A stretch of 64,000 nt of DNA from Peptoniphilus catoniae (GTDB lineage: Bacteria > Bacillota > Clostridia > Tissierellales > Peptoniphilaceae), in the NCBI RefSeq assembly GCF_901447155.2, contig NZ_LR588419.1, positions 1 through 64,000 on the forward strand, read 5' to 3'. The notes under the pieces were generated by a model, which was not told where the DNA came from, searched no databases, and saw only the letters and a program-made list of their open reading frames with translations. Within the stretch, counting starts at the first letter, position 1. Every line of letters begins with the position of its first letter. This document shows, one piece after another, positions 1 through 9,357 of this stretch. The translations under genes and the position numbers were made by a program.

Positions 1-127
1 CTCCGCCGTATCTTTTGTTCATTATTAGGGTTATTGCTGCTGTTAGGGTTGTTTTACCGTGGTCTACGTGTCCGATTGTTCCTATGTTTACGTGTGGTTT
101 GGTTCTTTCAAATTTTGCTTTTGCCAT
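1..127 (-). CDS. tuf: Translation elongation factor Tu, N-terminal fragment
   Basis: The reverse strand starts [20 protein letters not shown] and continues through the G1 P-loop [14 protein letters not shown], which is the EF-Tu signature. EF-Tu delivers aminoacyl-tRNA to the ribosome and hydrolyses GTP. A TAGGAGGA ribosome site lies six bases upstream of the ATG. Only about 42 residues are inside the window and the rest lies to the left. The gene immediately upstream on this strand is a MATE transporter rather than fusA, so tuf is not in the usual str-operon order here. Identification is secure from the motif. Confidence 0.97.
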   Translation of the reverse strand, partial: MAKAKFERTKPHVNIGTIGHVDHGKTTLTAAITLIMNKRYGG

Positions 128-263
128 GAATTTCCTCCTACAAATCTTATATCTTAGTTAAATTACCTATATGATACAATACAAAGTATTTAAAATCAAC
201 AAGTTCAAGTGATTTCATCTAAATGGTATTATACTACTTTTATTTATTTTTATCTATTTATCC

Positions 264-1601
264 TTAAAGGTTGTCTATAATCTTAAAGGTAAAATTCTTC
301 AGGTAATGTCGGCAATAGATAAATGCGACAAATTCAGATATTGGATAGCACCACCATACCATATTGACATTGCCTGTAAGGGAGAGTAAATAGGCTATAG
401 GTAAAAGCGCACCAACTTGTCTTATAATTGAAGAATTAAGAGATATGACTCCATTGCCCAGGGCCTGGAATGATCCGCTGCTGGCTATATTGTATCCTGC
501 TCCGAAATAGGCAAAGGATATTATTCTTAAAGCTGGCACTCCCACTGCTAAAAGCTTGTCGGAGGCTTTAAATATCATTAAAAGCCTGTCGGGGTATACT
601 TGAAGAATAACAAAGCCTACCAGCATTATTAGGGTTGCAACTTTAAGAGCAAGTTCAACTGTTCTCCTGGCTCTTTCTTTATTTTTCGCTCCGTAATTAT
701 AGGCGACTATAGGTATAGTTGCACTGTTTAGTCCGAAAACCGGAAGAAAGATAAAAGACCTTACCTTAAAGTATGCTCCAAGTGCAACTACAGCAGTTGA
801 AGTAAATTTCCCAAGTATCATATTCATAAAGTAAATAGTCATGGCTGTAACTGCTATTAGAGCAAAGCTTGGAAAACCCACCTTATAAATTTCTTTTATA
901 GTATCCAGGTCCGGTCTGATAGTTTTTATAGTTACATCCTTGTTATAAAAATGATTTATAAAGGCACAGAGGCAAGCACTTAAAATCTGTGCTGTTACTG
1001 TGGCTACAGCAGCTCCGGCTATACCCATTTTAGGAAATCCGAACAGGCCGAAAATTAAAATCGGATCCAGTATTATATTTACCACCATTCCGAAGATTTG
1101 AGTAAACATAGTGTATAAAGTCTTACCTACAGATTGAAAGATTCTTTCTATGGTAAGCTGCATAAAGGCGCCTATAGAAAATATAGTTACTATTGATATG
1201 TATTGAACTCCATACTTAATTATCTCAGGATCGGAGGTTTGGGTTTGAAGATAGATTCTCGGCAAAATCAAACCGAAAGCTAAAAATATTAAGTAGTGAA
1301 TAAAAGCTAAAAGTATTCCGTTTTCAGCGGCAAGATTCGCCTTGTTAAAATTTTTCTCTCCCAAGGATCTGGATAGGAGAGCATTAATACCTACAGCCGT
1401 TCCTACACCTAAGCCGGTCATTATATACTGAACAGGGTATACTAAAGAAACCGCTGCAAAAGCATTTTCACTTATTCTTGAAACAAAATAAGAATCCACA
1501 ATATTATATAAGGCTTGAACCAACATAGATACCATAATTGGAAGAGACATTTCAACAAGCAAAGGTCCTATGTTTTTTGTCCCCATTTTATTTTCTTTCA
1601 T
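264..1601 (-). CDS. MATE family efflux transporter
   Basis: A 445-residue, very hydrophobic protein with the twelve-helix layout of MATE exporters. The start MKENKMGTKNIGPLLVEMSLP matches the usual MATE opening, a G-P-L-L segment before helix 1, and the inverted-repeat half begins near residue 235. These proteins export cationic drugs or metabolites in exchange for Na+ or H+. Length is normal for the family. The start ATG has an AAAGGGA ribosome site. It is followed by tuf with a 136-bp gap and no obvious terminator. The substrate cannot be told from sequence. Confidence 0.9.
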   Translation of the reverse strand: MKENKMGTKNIGPLLVEMSLPIMVSMLVQALYNIVDSYFVSRISENAFAAVSLVYPVQYIMTGLGVGTAVGINALLSRSLGEKNFNKANLAAENGILLAFIHYLIFLAFGLILPRIYLQTQTSDPEIIKYGVQYISIVTIFSIGAFMQLTIERIFQSVGKTLYTMFTQIFGMVVNIILDPILIFGLFGFPKMGIAGAAVATVTAQILSACLCAFINHFYNKDVTIKTIRPDLDTIKEIYKVGFPSFALIAVTAMTIYFMNMILGKFTSTAVVALGAYFKVRSFIFLPVFGLNSATIPIVAYNYGAKNKERARRTVELALKVATLIMLVGFVILQVYPDRLLMIFKASDKLLAVGVPALRIISFAYFGAGYNIASSGSFQALGNGVISLNSSIIRQVGALLPIAYLLSLTGNVNMVWWCYPISEFVAFIYCRHYLKNFTFKIIDNL

Positions 1602-1738
1602 AAATAATCCCTTTCCATAATAAGCTTATAATATTATACTATATATTTGCATATAAAAAACTTTAATAAGAGCCTCTTTAGGCTTATGATATAATTAAAT
1701 TTATTTAAATAATAAAATGCTCAAATTGAGGTGGTAGT

Positions 1739-2425
1739 ATAAAAAATTTAACTGTAAATAAAAAGGTAACCCTGTCTAAAAAAGCCTATGACTTTATTAA
1801 GGAAAAAATAATTTCAGGTGAACTTAAAGACGGAGAAATTATAACCGAAACATCTATAGGAAAAGCTCTTAATATGAGTAGGACTCCTGTAAAGAGCGCT
1901 CTTACAAAATTGGAGCTTGAAAACTTTGTAAAATGCTTTGATGGAATAGGCACCATGGTAACAGGACTTTCCATGAGGGACTTGGAAGATATCTACGAGG
2001 TGAGAGTCAGTTTAGAAGTCCTCGCACTTAAAAAATCTATTGATATTATTAACAGGAAAGATCTTAAGCTTATGAAGCTTGAGCTTTCAGGTATACTTGA
2101 GAGTTATAAAAACGGAAAAGCACCTGATATTGACTACATTAACAGCGTAGATGAAAGGTTTCACAACCTTATAGTAGACAACACACCTAACAAATACGTT
2201 AAGACTCTTATGAATTCTATTAAAAATAAAATTGCCTATTACAGAAGAGAAGCCTACGTACTTACGGACACAGGCAGGGAATCAGCTGACTACCATTATA
2301 GAATTCTTGAAGCCATAGAAGAAAATAATTTTGAACTTGCAAGTAATCTACTTCAAGAGCATATTAATTGGTCCTTTAACATTCTTCTAGGTGCTCTTCC
2401 CAAAATCCAAGGCGTGGGAAAATAG
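1739..2425 (+). CDS. GntR family regulator, FadR subfamily with FCD domain
   Basis: The open frame codes for a winged HTH followed by an FCD ligand-binding domain (from about residue 80) with the expected metal residues: Asp/His in DERFHNLI, His in ADYHYRIL and His in LLQEHINW. The first ATG in frame, at 1874, would cut off most of the winged HTH (KAYDFIKEKIISGEL and ALNMSRTPVKSAL span it). The frame stays open back to a TGA at 1727. A GAGGTGG ribosome site at 1729-1734 sits just before an ATA codon at 1739, which would give 228 residues, the normal family length. So the start is either a rare AUA or an ATG changed to ATA. It has an extended -10 (TGATATAAT, 1688-1695). Neighbouring genes face the other way, so its target is not obvious. 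Confidence 0.82.
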   Translation: MKNLTVNKKVTLSKKAYDFIKEKIISGELKDGEIITETSIGKALNMSRTPVKSALTKLELENFVKCFDGIGTMVTGLSMRDLEDIYEVRVSLEVLALKKSIDIINRKDLKLMKLELSGILESYKNGKAPDIDYINSVDERFHNLIVDNTPNKYVKTLMNSIKNKIAYYRREAYVLTDTGRESADYHYRILEAIEENNFELASNLLQEHINWSFNILLGALPKIQGVGK

Positions 2426-2480
2426 AATTTATAATTTTATTTATAACTGTCTGTATACTTATAAAAAATCAATAAAATAT

Positions 2481-2520
2481 AAAGACCTGAGCTTAACGCT
2501 GTTAAGTCCCAGGTCTTATT
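2481..2520. terminator. Bidirectional intrinsic terminator
   Basis: The outer stem AAGACCTG pairs with CAGGTCTT and an inner stem GCTTAAC pairs with GTTAAG, followed by ATTTTT. It sits between the convergent GntR and cupin genes and can serve both. Confidence 0.85.
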
Positions 2521-2521
2521 T

Positions 2522-3169
2522 TTAATCAATAGCCATAATTAAAAGCATTTTATATTCAGTCTTTGCCCTTACACTGTGGTTAATGTTTTTAGGAAAGACT
2601 ATTTGCCTCCCCGGGCTAAGATCAAAGCTTTTATCACCAACTGTAACAGTAGCCTCTCCCTCAAGGGGGACTACAAGGGCATCACCCGGTGCAGAATGCG
2701 GATTTAAGCCTTCCCCCTTGTCAAATGCCATAAGCATCATTTTTAAATCCTTCCTTGAAAGAATATCAAGATTCGATATAGCTCCCTCTACATAGGAAAC
2801 ATTATCCTTTAAACTTATTGCCTCTCCTTTTGGAATATTTTTCATCTTATCCCCCTTTTTAAATTTAACTGTTATCTCAAGTAAAAAACTTTCCTTTTCA
2901 GAATAAATACCAAATAAGGTCTTTTCAGAACAGTATAAAAGCTCCCCTTCTTTAAGATCTACACTTCCTATTTTTACTCTGCCCTTGAAAAGAAAATAAT
3001 ACTTGTCCTCAAGATAAAGCTCAGCACTTATGTCAGTTCCCTCAGCAAGGCTTAAAAGAACTAAACTACTTTCCGATTTTTCCCTTAAACTCTTTGAAAT
3101 TGTCTGGTGCTTTACTGATGGTATTATATTTTCTATATTGAAGACTTCAGATTTTACAAGATTTCTCAT
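2522..3169 (-). CDS. Two-domain cupin protein
   Basis: A 215-residue soluble protein with two beta-barrel segments. The C-terminal half (about 135-212) has a degenerate cupin motif 1 (NPHSAPGDALVVPLEGEATV) and a clear motif 2 (GRQIVFPKNINHSVRA). The N-terminal half resembles a cupin barrel without clear metal ligands. The AGGAGGG ribosome site fixes the ATG. Proteins of this type bind small ligands or metals, and no enzyme activity can be assigned. It is monocistronic or ends the local minus-strand group, and faces the GntR gene across a shared terminator. Confidence 0.75.
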   Translation of the reverse strand: MRNLVKSEVFNIENIIPSVKHQTISKSLREKSESSLVLLSLAEGTDISAELYLEDKYYFLFKGRVKIGSVDLKEGELLYCSEKTLFGIYSEKESFLLEITVKFKKGDKMKNIPKGEAISLKDNVSYVEGAISNLDILSRKDLKMMLMAFDKGEGLNPHSAPGDALVVPLEGEATVTVGDKSFDLSPGRQIVFPKNINHSVRAKTEYKMLLIMAID

Positions 3170-3256
3170 AAGCCCTCCTTTGCAAAGTTAACTATTTATC
3201 TCAAATTGTTAGGTGAAATTTTTCTGTCAATAAATTTTTACCCTAAATTAAAATAT

Positions 3257-3294
3257 AAAAAACCTCCCTGAATCAGATACTCCAAGGAGGTTCA
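3257..3294 (-). terminator. Intrinsic terminator after the acetyltransferase gene
   Basis: AACCTCC pairs with GGAGGTT around an 18-nt loop, followed by T-rich sequence on the minus strand, directly downstream of the small GNAT gene. Confidence 0.7.
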
Positions 3295-3296
3295 TT

Positions 3297-3572
3297 TTAA
3301 ATGTTCTTTTCAAAAACGTCCTGATACTTTTCATCCTGTAGTTTAGCATAAGCATAGGAGCAAGTCGCTCTTACCTTCTTCTTGTCCTCCCTTGCCCAGT
3401 TAACTAAAGCATCAAGAAGTCTGCCTGCAACACCTTGACCGGTTAGGTTGTCGGAAACTATAGTGTGCTCTATATTTACATAGTCCCCCTTATCTTCGTA
3501 AACCATTTGGGCCTGAGGTGCCTCTTCAATTCTTCCTATATAAAACTTATTAGTGCCGTGTTTAATCTCCAT
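3297..3572 (-). CDS. Small GNAT-type N-acetyltransferase (YjdJ/Gtn-like)
   Basis: A 91-residue single-domain acetyltransferase. The acetyl-CoA loop is seen in SDNLTGQGVAGRLLDALVNWA and the C-terminal strand in RATCSYAYAKL, with a Cys near residue 75. This is the short YjdJ class that has only the core CoA-binding fold. Substrate unknown. AGGAGG lies at a good distance from the ATG and a terminator follows at once, so it is probably transcribed alone. Confidence 0.8.
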   Translation of the reverse strand: MEIKHGTNKFYIGRIEEAPQAQMVYEDKGDYVNIEHTIVSDNLTGQGVAGRLLDALVNWAREDKKKVRATCSYAYAKLQDEKYQDVFEKNI

Positions 3573-3685
3573 AAAAAGCCTCCTTATTCCTCAGTAAAAT
3601 CTCTTTGCCTTATAGAGTATATTGTACATTATTTTACAGGTATAAGTAAATCCCATAATATAAAATTTTTAAAGGCTCTAAAATA

Positions 3686-3715
3686 AAAAAGGCTGTAAGA
3701 AACAGCCTTTTTTTA
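3686..3715 (-). terminator. Intrinsic terminator after nhaC-like gene
   Basis: AAAGGCTGT/ACAGCCTTT stem with a five-base loop and a run of T on the minus strand. It touches the stop codon of the antiporter gene. Confidence 0.88.
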
Positions 3716-5113
3716 AATAAATCCAAGTACTAAATAACCTATAACTGCTATAGCTCCACAAACAAAGGCATAGGGCAGCTGTGTTTTAACGTGGTCTATA
3801 TGGTCTGCAGCTGAGCCTGTTGATGCAAGAATAGTGGTGTCTGATAGAGGTGAACAGTGATCTCCGAAAACTCCTCCTCCGGCTACAGCTCCAAAGCATG
3901 CATAGATTAATGGGGTCAGTTCCCCTCCTGTGTAACTGTAAGCCAGGGGCAAAGCTATAGGCATACATATGGCAAAGGTCCCCCAAGATGAACCTGTTGA
4001 GAAGGATATAATAGCGGCAATTATAAATATTATTGCCGGCAGAAGATGCGGACTTAAAAATCCTTCTGCTATAGAGATTATATAGTCAGCCGTTCCCATT
4101 ACTTTACTTAAACTGTTAACTGAATAAGCGAGAGCAAGAATTGTTACTGCAGGGGTGGCTCCTTTTATACCGTCTCCAACTGATGACATTATTTCCTTTA
4201 AAGGTATACCTTGAATCAACATGGACACTACCATAAAAATCGATACAAATAAAAAGGCTTCCATGGTCTTTGCAGACTTCATTGTTATATAGGTGCTTAT
4301 TGCTATAGTAACAATAAGTAGAACCGGAAGTATAAAGTTTAAAAATACTCTAGGTTTAATACCGCTATAGGCTTTAAGATCTGTAAGCTCCGTACTCATT
4401 AAAGGGTTAGCCCCGTCTCTTAGTAGCTTGCCCTCTTTCATGGCGCGTTCTTCCGCTTTTTTCATAGGCCCAAAATCCTTTATAATACCTGCGGCAATAA
4501 GTCCTACAAAAAGCACTGTGAACCATGAGTATATGTTGTAGGGTATAGCATGAAGGAAAAGTTTCGTGGCGTGAGATTCATCGGCAATAGGTCCTATACC
4601 TATTGCAAGTCCGCTTAAATAAGCTGCCCAACCTGTAATAGGCACCAAAACACTTACAGGTGCCGCACCTGAGTCAGCTATGTAGGAAAGCTTCTCCCTT
4701 GATATTTTTACCTTATCTGAAATAGGTCTCATTACAGTTCCTACAAAAAGAGGGCTGAATGAATCTGAAAAATACACAAAGATACCAAGTATCCAAGCGA
4801 GAATTTGAACTCCCCTTCTGCCGAAATTTTTATTTTCTAAAAGCTTAGTGAAGCCTTGTATGGCTCCCGTTTTTCTAAAAAATGCTACTAAAATTGCAAC
4901 TAAAGTATTAAGCAGCATTACCCAAGAAAAGCTTGTAGTGCCTAAACTTTCCTTTAAGAGAGTTGGAAATCCCATAGGCCCCTGACCTGCAAGAAGGGTC
5001 CCAACTATACAGGCAATTGCCAAGGCAAAAACTGTATCTCTAACTGCAAAGGAAAGAATTATAGCAATTATAGCCGGTACTAATGAAATAATTCCCATAT
5101 TTAAATTTTCCAT
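3713..5113 (-). CDS. Na+/H+ antiporter, NhaC family
   Basis: A 466-residue integral membrane protein with about eleven hydrophobic helices. Family features are the FSDSFSPLFVGTVMRPISD segment near residue 115-135, GAAPVSVLVPITGWAAYLS, and the C-terminal stretch FSTGSSWGTFAICMPIALP plus GGGVFGDHCSPLSDTTILAS with charged and polar residues inside helices. NhaC proteins exchange cytoplasmic Na+ for protons, and some relatives exchange carboxylates or amino acids (malate/lactate, tyrosine/tyramine). It follows the dehydrogenase-like gene by 18 bp, so the two are probably one transcript and the transported compound may be a product or substrate of that enzyme. Confidence 0.88.
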   Translation of the reverse strand: MENLNMGIISLVPAIIAIILSFAVRDTVFALAIACIVGTLLAGQGPMGFPTLLKESLGTTSFSWVMLLNTLVAILVAFFRKTGAIQGFTKLLENKNFGRRGVQILAWILGIFVYFSDSFSPLFVGTVMRPISDKVKISREKLSYIADSGAAPVSVLVPITGWAAYLSGLAIGIGPIADESHATKLFLHAIPYNIYSWFTVLFVGLIAAGIIKDFGPMKKAEERAMKEGKLLRDGANPLMSTELTDLKAYSGIKPRVFLNFILPVLLIVTIAISTYITMKSAKTMEAFLFVSIFMVVSMLIQGIPLKEIMSSVGDGIKGATPAVTILALAYSVNSLSKVMGTADYIISIAEGFLSPHLLPAIIFIIAAIISFSTGSSWGTFAICMPIALPLAYSYTGGELTPLIYACFGAVAGGGVFGDHCSPLSDTTILASTGSAADHIDHVKTQLPYAFVCGAIAVIGYLVLGFI

Positions 5114-5131
5114 GTCTTCCTCCTTTTATTT

Positions 5132-6310
5132 TTAAATTTTTAGATCTTCTTCTTTAATAAAGTTTTTTGACCTGGTAGATGTTGCCCTTGGAGCGGGATC
5201 CAAATCTTCATTTTCTATAGATAGAACCCTTTCAGGCTTTACCCAAGGTTTATTTTGGATAGCTGATGTTTCTTCGTGAGTAAGATAACCCTTGTAGCTT
5301 GTCAAACTTCTTCTTAAAAATCCATCTTTAATACAAGCTTTATTCACGCCGTCTTTTGCAAGGCTTCTTATATGGGGTAATACTGAAGCGGCATATGCAA
5401 TTGATGTGGACTGAGCTATAGCAGAAGGAATATTACTTACACAGTAGTGAACAACTCCCTCTTCAACATACCTTGGATTGTCGAAATGTGTTTCGTGGAA
5501 GGTTTCTATAACTCCATAATCGTTACTTATATCTACTATTACAGAACCCTTTGACATGGATTTAACCATTTGTCTTGTTATCATATATTCCTTATTTTCC
5601 TTAGGCCACTTTACGCAATTAATAACTAAATCCACCTTAGGTAACATTTTTTCAATATTTGCCTTTGAAGATATTTGTGTATTAACCTTGCCGTCATAAA
5701 GTCTTTCAACTTCTCTTAAAGCCGCAAGATTTATATCCATTACTGTAACCCAAGCTCCCATAGTGTGAAGTACCTGTAGGGCGTTCTTGCCTACCATGCC
5801 GCAGCCTATAATAAGAGCCTGTACTCCGGGAGCAGTTGTTAAACCGCTTACAAATTTTCCCTTGCCTCCATTAATGCTAAGCAAGGACTCCAATCCGAAA
5901 AAAGCACCGATTTTACCTGCAGCCTCACAATTTGGAGAACCATATCTATGGGAATCTTCAGCTGTAAAGGCTATAACCTTTTTTTCAAGTAGTGCATCGA
6001 CTTCTTCAGGATGAGCTGCCGGATGGATACAGGTAAATAGAATTTGACCTTCTTTAAGCAAACCATACTCTATTTCTTCAAACTCTTTTACCTTGCAAAC
6101 AAGATCAGCCCTATTATATATATCTTCCATAGTTGCAACTATGTTCGCTCCTGCTTTTTCATATTCTTCATTTTCAAATCCGGCCTTAAGCCCAGCATCT
6201 CTTTCTAATAAAACTTCATTTCCATCTTGAACTAAAGTCTTCACTTCTGATGGGGTAAGTATAACTCTGTACTCTCCGGCTTTAATATCTTTTAATATTC
6301 CTATAACCAT
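5132..6310 (-). CDS. Alanine dehydrogenase family protein (Ald / N5-carboxyethylornithine synthase type)
   Basis: A 392-residue protein of the alanine dehydrogenase/pyridine nucleotide transhydrogenase fold. Catalytic positions known from Ald are present: Arg15 (GEYRVILTP), the Lys in ADLVCKVKE, the His in FTCIHPAAHPEE and the Asp in VIVDISNDYGVIET. The NAD loop is IIGCGMVGKNA near residue 170. The sequence departs from typical Ald in the substrate region and has a C-terminal extension of about 25 residues (DLDPAPRATSTRSKN), so lysine-type opine or N5-carboxyethylornithine chemistry is possible. It reversibly aminates a 2-oxo acid with NADH if it is a true Ald. Paired with the NhaC-type antiporter downstream. 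Confidence 0.82.
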   Translation of the reverse strand: MVIGILKDIKAGEYRVILTPSEVKTLVQDGNEVLLERDAGLKAGFENEEYEKAGANIVATMEDIYNRADLVCKVKEFEEIEYGLLKEGQILFTCIHPAAHPEEVDALLEKKVIAFTAEDSHRYGSPNCEAAGKIGAFFGLESLLSINGGKGKFVSGLTTAPGVQALIIGCGMVGKNALQVLHTMGAWVTVMDINLAALREVERLYDGKVNTQISSKANIEKMLPKVDLVINCVKWPKENKEYMITRQMVKSMSKGSVIVDISNDYGVIETFHETHFDNPRYVEEGVVHYCVSNIPSAIAQSTSIAYAASVLPHIRSLAKDGVNKACIKDGFLRRSLTSYKGYLTHEETSAIQNKPWVKPERVLSIENEDLDPAPRATSTRSKNFIKEEDLKI

Positions 6311-6484
6311 ATGTATATTCCTCCAGATTTTCTTATTGTATTAGCTTATTAGTTTAATATTTTATTATAAAATAGATTTCTTTACAAGACTCTCTCTCCT
6401 TTGAGTAAATAAATATCTCCTTATATTTAATCTAGACTTTTAATATAAATTGATAAACTATATTTCTGCCGTTAAATTTATAAA

Positions 6485-6514
6485 AAAATAAGCGGCTATA
6501 AAGTCGCTTATTTT
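6485..6514 (-). terminator. Intrinsic terminator of the AcnX-TRAP-dehydrogenase operon
   Basis: AATAAGCG/CGCTTATT stem with extra inner pairs and a T tract on the minus strand, just after the D-2-hydroxyacid dehydrogenase gene. Confidence 0.8.
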
Positions 6515-6524
6515 CATTACTTAA

Positions 6525-7496
6525 TTAACAAACAGGATCCCTCGGTTTCTCTCCTCTTATCATAGAAGCTAAGTTTCCTATTGCATATTCCTTTAAGGCT
6601 CTCATTGACTCTACAGATATATATGAGTTGTGAGGAGTAACCATTATACCTTCGCAGGAAAGTAAAGGATTATCTACTGTAGGAGGTTCATTTTTAACAA
6701 CATCAAGAAGTGCTCCTCTTATTTTATTTGACTTAACAGCTTTAATTAAGTCTTCTTCATTTACTACTCTACCTCTTGATGTATTTATTAAGTAGGCAGT
6801 ATCTTTCATATATTTAAAGGCATTTTCACCTATTTTATCCTGATTTGCCTCTATACCTTTTAAATGTATAGTTACTACATCAGCTTGACTAAAGCCTTCT
6901 TCCCAAGATACTTTTTTAGCTCCGTACTTGGCAACTTCTTCAGCAGTTAAAAATTCATCATAGGCAATTACCTTCATGCCTATCGCTTTGGCTTTTTCAT
7001 TTACAACCTTGCCTATAGCTCCAAAACCTACTATAAGTAGAGTCTGCTTGCTGATTCTGTGCTCCATTTTTTTAATAGAGGGTGCTCCCCAAGCATTGTT
7101 TTTAATGTCTTCTTTGATTCTTGATGATCTTCCTGCCAGGTCCTTATTCCAATTATAGATTCCGGCTATTACATAGTCTGCAAGGTCTTCTGCACAATAT
7201 TCCTGAATATTGGTAACATGAATACCCTTTGCCTTACAAGCTTCAATATCTACCTTGTCAAAACCTCCGCCGTAAACCGCAATTCCTTTACAGTTTTCAA
7301 GCTTGTCTATCATTTCCTTATTAATGTCTGCATAAATCTGTGCAAGTATTCCGTCAGCCTTATAGCCGAATTCTTCAAGATCCTTTTTATAATCGTAACC
7401 TGAAAATCTAAGTTCTACTCCTGGAAACTCCTTAGGCAGAAGTTCCTTTTCCAAATCATACTCATTCCATTCTTCATCTATTATCCAAATAAGCAT
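6525..7496 (-). CDS. D-isomer-specific 2-hydroxyacid dehydrogenase
   Basis: A 323-residue NAD(P)-dependent dehydrogenase. The Rossmann loop is LLIVGFGAIGKVVNEKA near residue 158. The catalytic triad of the family is visible: Arg in INTSRGRVVNEEDL, Glu in DVVKNEPP and His in VTPHNSYIS. It should reduce a 2-oxo acid to the D-hydroxy acid or the reverse. Last gene of the operon, 10 bp after dctM and followed by a terminator. Co-transcription with a TRAP importer and aconitase X suggests it acts on the imported compound or its product. The exact substrate is not visible. Confidence 0.9.
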   Translation of the reverse strand: MLIWIIDEEWNEYDLEKELLPKEFPGVELRFSGYDYKKDLEEFGYKADGILAQIYADINKEMIDKLENCKGIAVYGGGFDKVDIEACKAKGIHVTNIQEYCAEDLADYVIAGIYNWNKDLAGRSSRIKEDIKNNAWGAPSIKKMEHRISKQTLLIVGFGAIGKVVNEKAKAIGMKVIAYDEFLTAEEVAKYGAKKVSWEEGFSQADVVTIHLKGIEANQDKIGENAFKYMKDTAYLINTSRGRVVNEEDLIKAVKSNKIRGALLDVVKNEPPTVDNPLLSCEGIMVTPHNSYISVESMRALKEYAIGNLASMIRGEKPRDPVC

Positions 7497-7506
7497 TTTA
7501 TTTACC

Positions 7507-8778
7507 TCACTTTATAAACATCTCAGTAATAGGTCTTACATAGGTTATTAAAAGCAGTACCGCTATAAGGGCAAAAATCATTTTCATAATCTGCTTTGAC
7601 AATTCTTCCATTTTCACTTTGGATATTGCGGAAGCAACGAAAAGATTGATTCCGTAAGGAGGTGTACAGAATCCTATAGCTAAGTTCATAGTCAACATTA
7701 TACCGAAAGTTACCGGATGCATTCCAAACTTCATAACTATAGGAAGAAGTATAGGAGTCAAAATAATAGTAGAAGGTATATTATCCACAAACATTCCTAC
7801 CAACAGTAAGAATAGATTTATAAGAATTAAAATAACTATTTGATTATTACTTACACTGGTTATAGCATTAGCTATCTTTAAAGGTATTTGTTCCATAGTT
7901 AGTAGAGCTGCAAAGGCTGTTGACAAACCTATCATAAAGGTTGTCGCTCCATTTACTACTATGGCATCTTTAAAAGCGTCATAGGCTCCTTTTAAGCTAA
8001 GCTCCTTATATACAAAGACTCCTATTATAAATGAATAAACTACAGATACAACAGCAGCTTCAGTTGGAGTGAACTTCCCGGAATAAATTCCACCTAATAT
8101 TATTACAGGAGAAAGAATAGCAAAGAAAGCTTCCTTAAAAGCTGTCCATATTTCTTTACCACTGGATCTTGTTTCTCTACCTTTATAGCCATGTTGTTTT
8201 GAATAAATGTAGCATACTAAAATAAGAGCCAGACCCATTAAAACACCAGGTAAAAATCCTGCAGTAAACAAATCTGTAATAGATGTTCCTGAAACTACTC
8301 CATAAATTACAAAGGGAACACTTGGTGGAATTATAACTCCTATAGTTCCTGCAGCAGCGGTTAGGGCTGCGGAAAAGCCTTTATTGTATCCGTGATTTAC
8401 CATTTCAGGAATCATAAAAGCTCCTACTGCAGATACAGTAGCAACAGCTGAACCTGATATAGCTGCAAAAAACATACAAACAACTACTGTAACCATACCT
8501 AAGCCACCGGTTACGTGTCCAATTATACTCTCAAAGAAATCTACCAATCTTTTAGCTATGCCGCCACTACTCATTAAATTACCTGCCAACATAAAAAACG
8601 GTATCGCCAAAAGTGGAAAAGAGTCTACTCCGGCAATTGCATTTTGAGCAATCATAAGGGTAGGCATAGTTGTGTACTTTAACATTGTGACTAAAGTTGC
8701 AATACCTATGGCATATCCTATAGGGACACTTGCCATTAGAAGAACAAAAAATATTCCGAATAATACTAAAGATTCCAT
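7507..8778 (-). CDS. dctM: TRAP transporter large permease (DctM)
   Basis: A 423-residue membrane protein with about twelve helices and the DctM signatures ISGSAVATVSAVGAFMIPEM and TIGVIIPPSVPFVIYG. It is the Na+-driven translocation subunit of a TRAP system. Frame is open upstream to 8823, but the ATG at 8778 with an AAGGAGGG site and the usual MESLVLFGIFFVLL opening is the better start. It lies 10 bp after dctQ. Confidence 0.93.
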   Translation of the reverse strand: MESLVLFGIFFVLLMASVPIGYAIGIATLVTMLKYTTMPTLMIAQNAIAGVDSFPLLAIPFFMLAGNLMSSGGIAKRLVDFFESIIGHVTGGLGMVTVVVCMFFAAISGSAVATVSAVGAFMIPEMVNHGYNKGFSAALTAAAGTIGVIIPPSVPFVIYGVVSGTSITDLFTAGFLPGVLMGLALILVCYIYSKQHGYKGRETRSSGKEIWTAFKEAFFAILSPVIILGGIYSGKFTPTEAAVVSVVYSFIIGVFVYKELSLKGAYDAFKDAIVVNGATTFMIGLSTAFAALLTMEQIPLKIANAITSVSNNQIVILILINLFLLLVGMFVDNIPSTIILTPILLPIVMKFGMHPVTFGIMLTMNLAIGFCTPPYGINLFVASAISKVKMEELSKQIMKMIFALIAVLLLITYVRPITEMFIK

Positions 8779-8788
8779 ACTACCCTCC

Positions 8789-9343
8789 TTATTTAGCAGA
8801 CTCTTTAATGTCTTTATTATCATCTAAGTTAAGCTTGTAATCTCCCTTAAGACCTTCATTAGTCTTTTCCTTTTTATAAAAAATTTGATCATATATATTT
8901 ATAAGCAATCTTATACTTAAAATTAAACTGCTTACAGCAAGGGCTGCATAAACATGTATTAAAGGAATTCTCATTCCGGAAGACAAGGCATTTCTTGCAT
9001 TCATGGACTGAAGTAATTTAAATCCTTCAACTACAAGAAACAGATTAAAAGCTAACCAAATTAAATCTACAATCAGTCTTATTACTCTATGGGCTTTTTC
9101 AGACTTAAATACATTATAAATAAGATCCACTTTTATATGCTGATCATATCTAAAAGCAATACTTACACCCATCCATATCTGCCAAATAAAAATATATCTT
9201 GAAAGCTCCTCTGACCATGAAATAGATGCATTAAAAATAGAACGCATTACAATTTGAAAAAACACCAACAACACATTAAAGGCAAGACTTGCTATTAAAA
9301 TTTTTTCTTCTATGTCATTGTATTTTTCTAATAACTTTCTCAT
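8789..9343 (-). CDS. dctQ: TRAP transporter small permease (DctQ)
   Basis: A 184-residue protein with four hydrophobic helices and the typical DctQ segment SWSEELSRYIFIWQIWMG around residues 42-59, which precedes helix 2. It pairs with DctM in the membrane. The C-terminal 30 residues are charged and cytoplasmic. It sits between dctP and dctM, with a strong stem-loop in the short gap after dctP. Confidence 0.93.
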   Translation of the reverse strand: MRKLLEKYNDIEEKILIASLAFNVLLVFFQIVMRSIFNASISWSEELSRYIFIWQIWMGVSIAFRYDQHIKVDLIYNVFKSEKAHRVIRLIVDLIWLAFNLFLVVEGFKLLQSMNARNALSSGMRIPLIHVYAALAVSSLILSIRLLINIYDQIFYKKEKTNEGLKGDYKLNLDDNKDIKESAK

Positions 9344-9357
9344 TGTCTTCTCCTTTT

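Noticed and set aside
1786-1974. Minus-strand frame in the GntR region
   Set aside because: It is a shadow of the regulator gene on the other strand and has no ribosome site.
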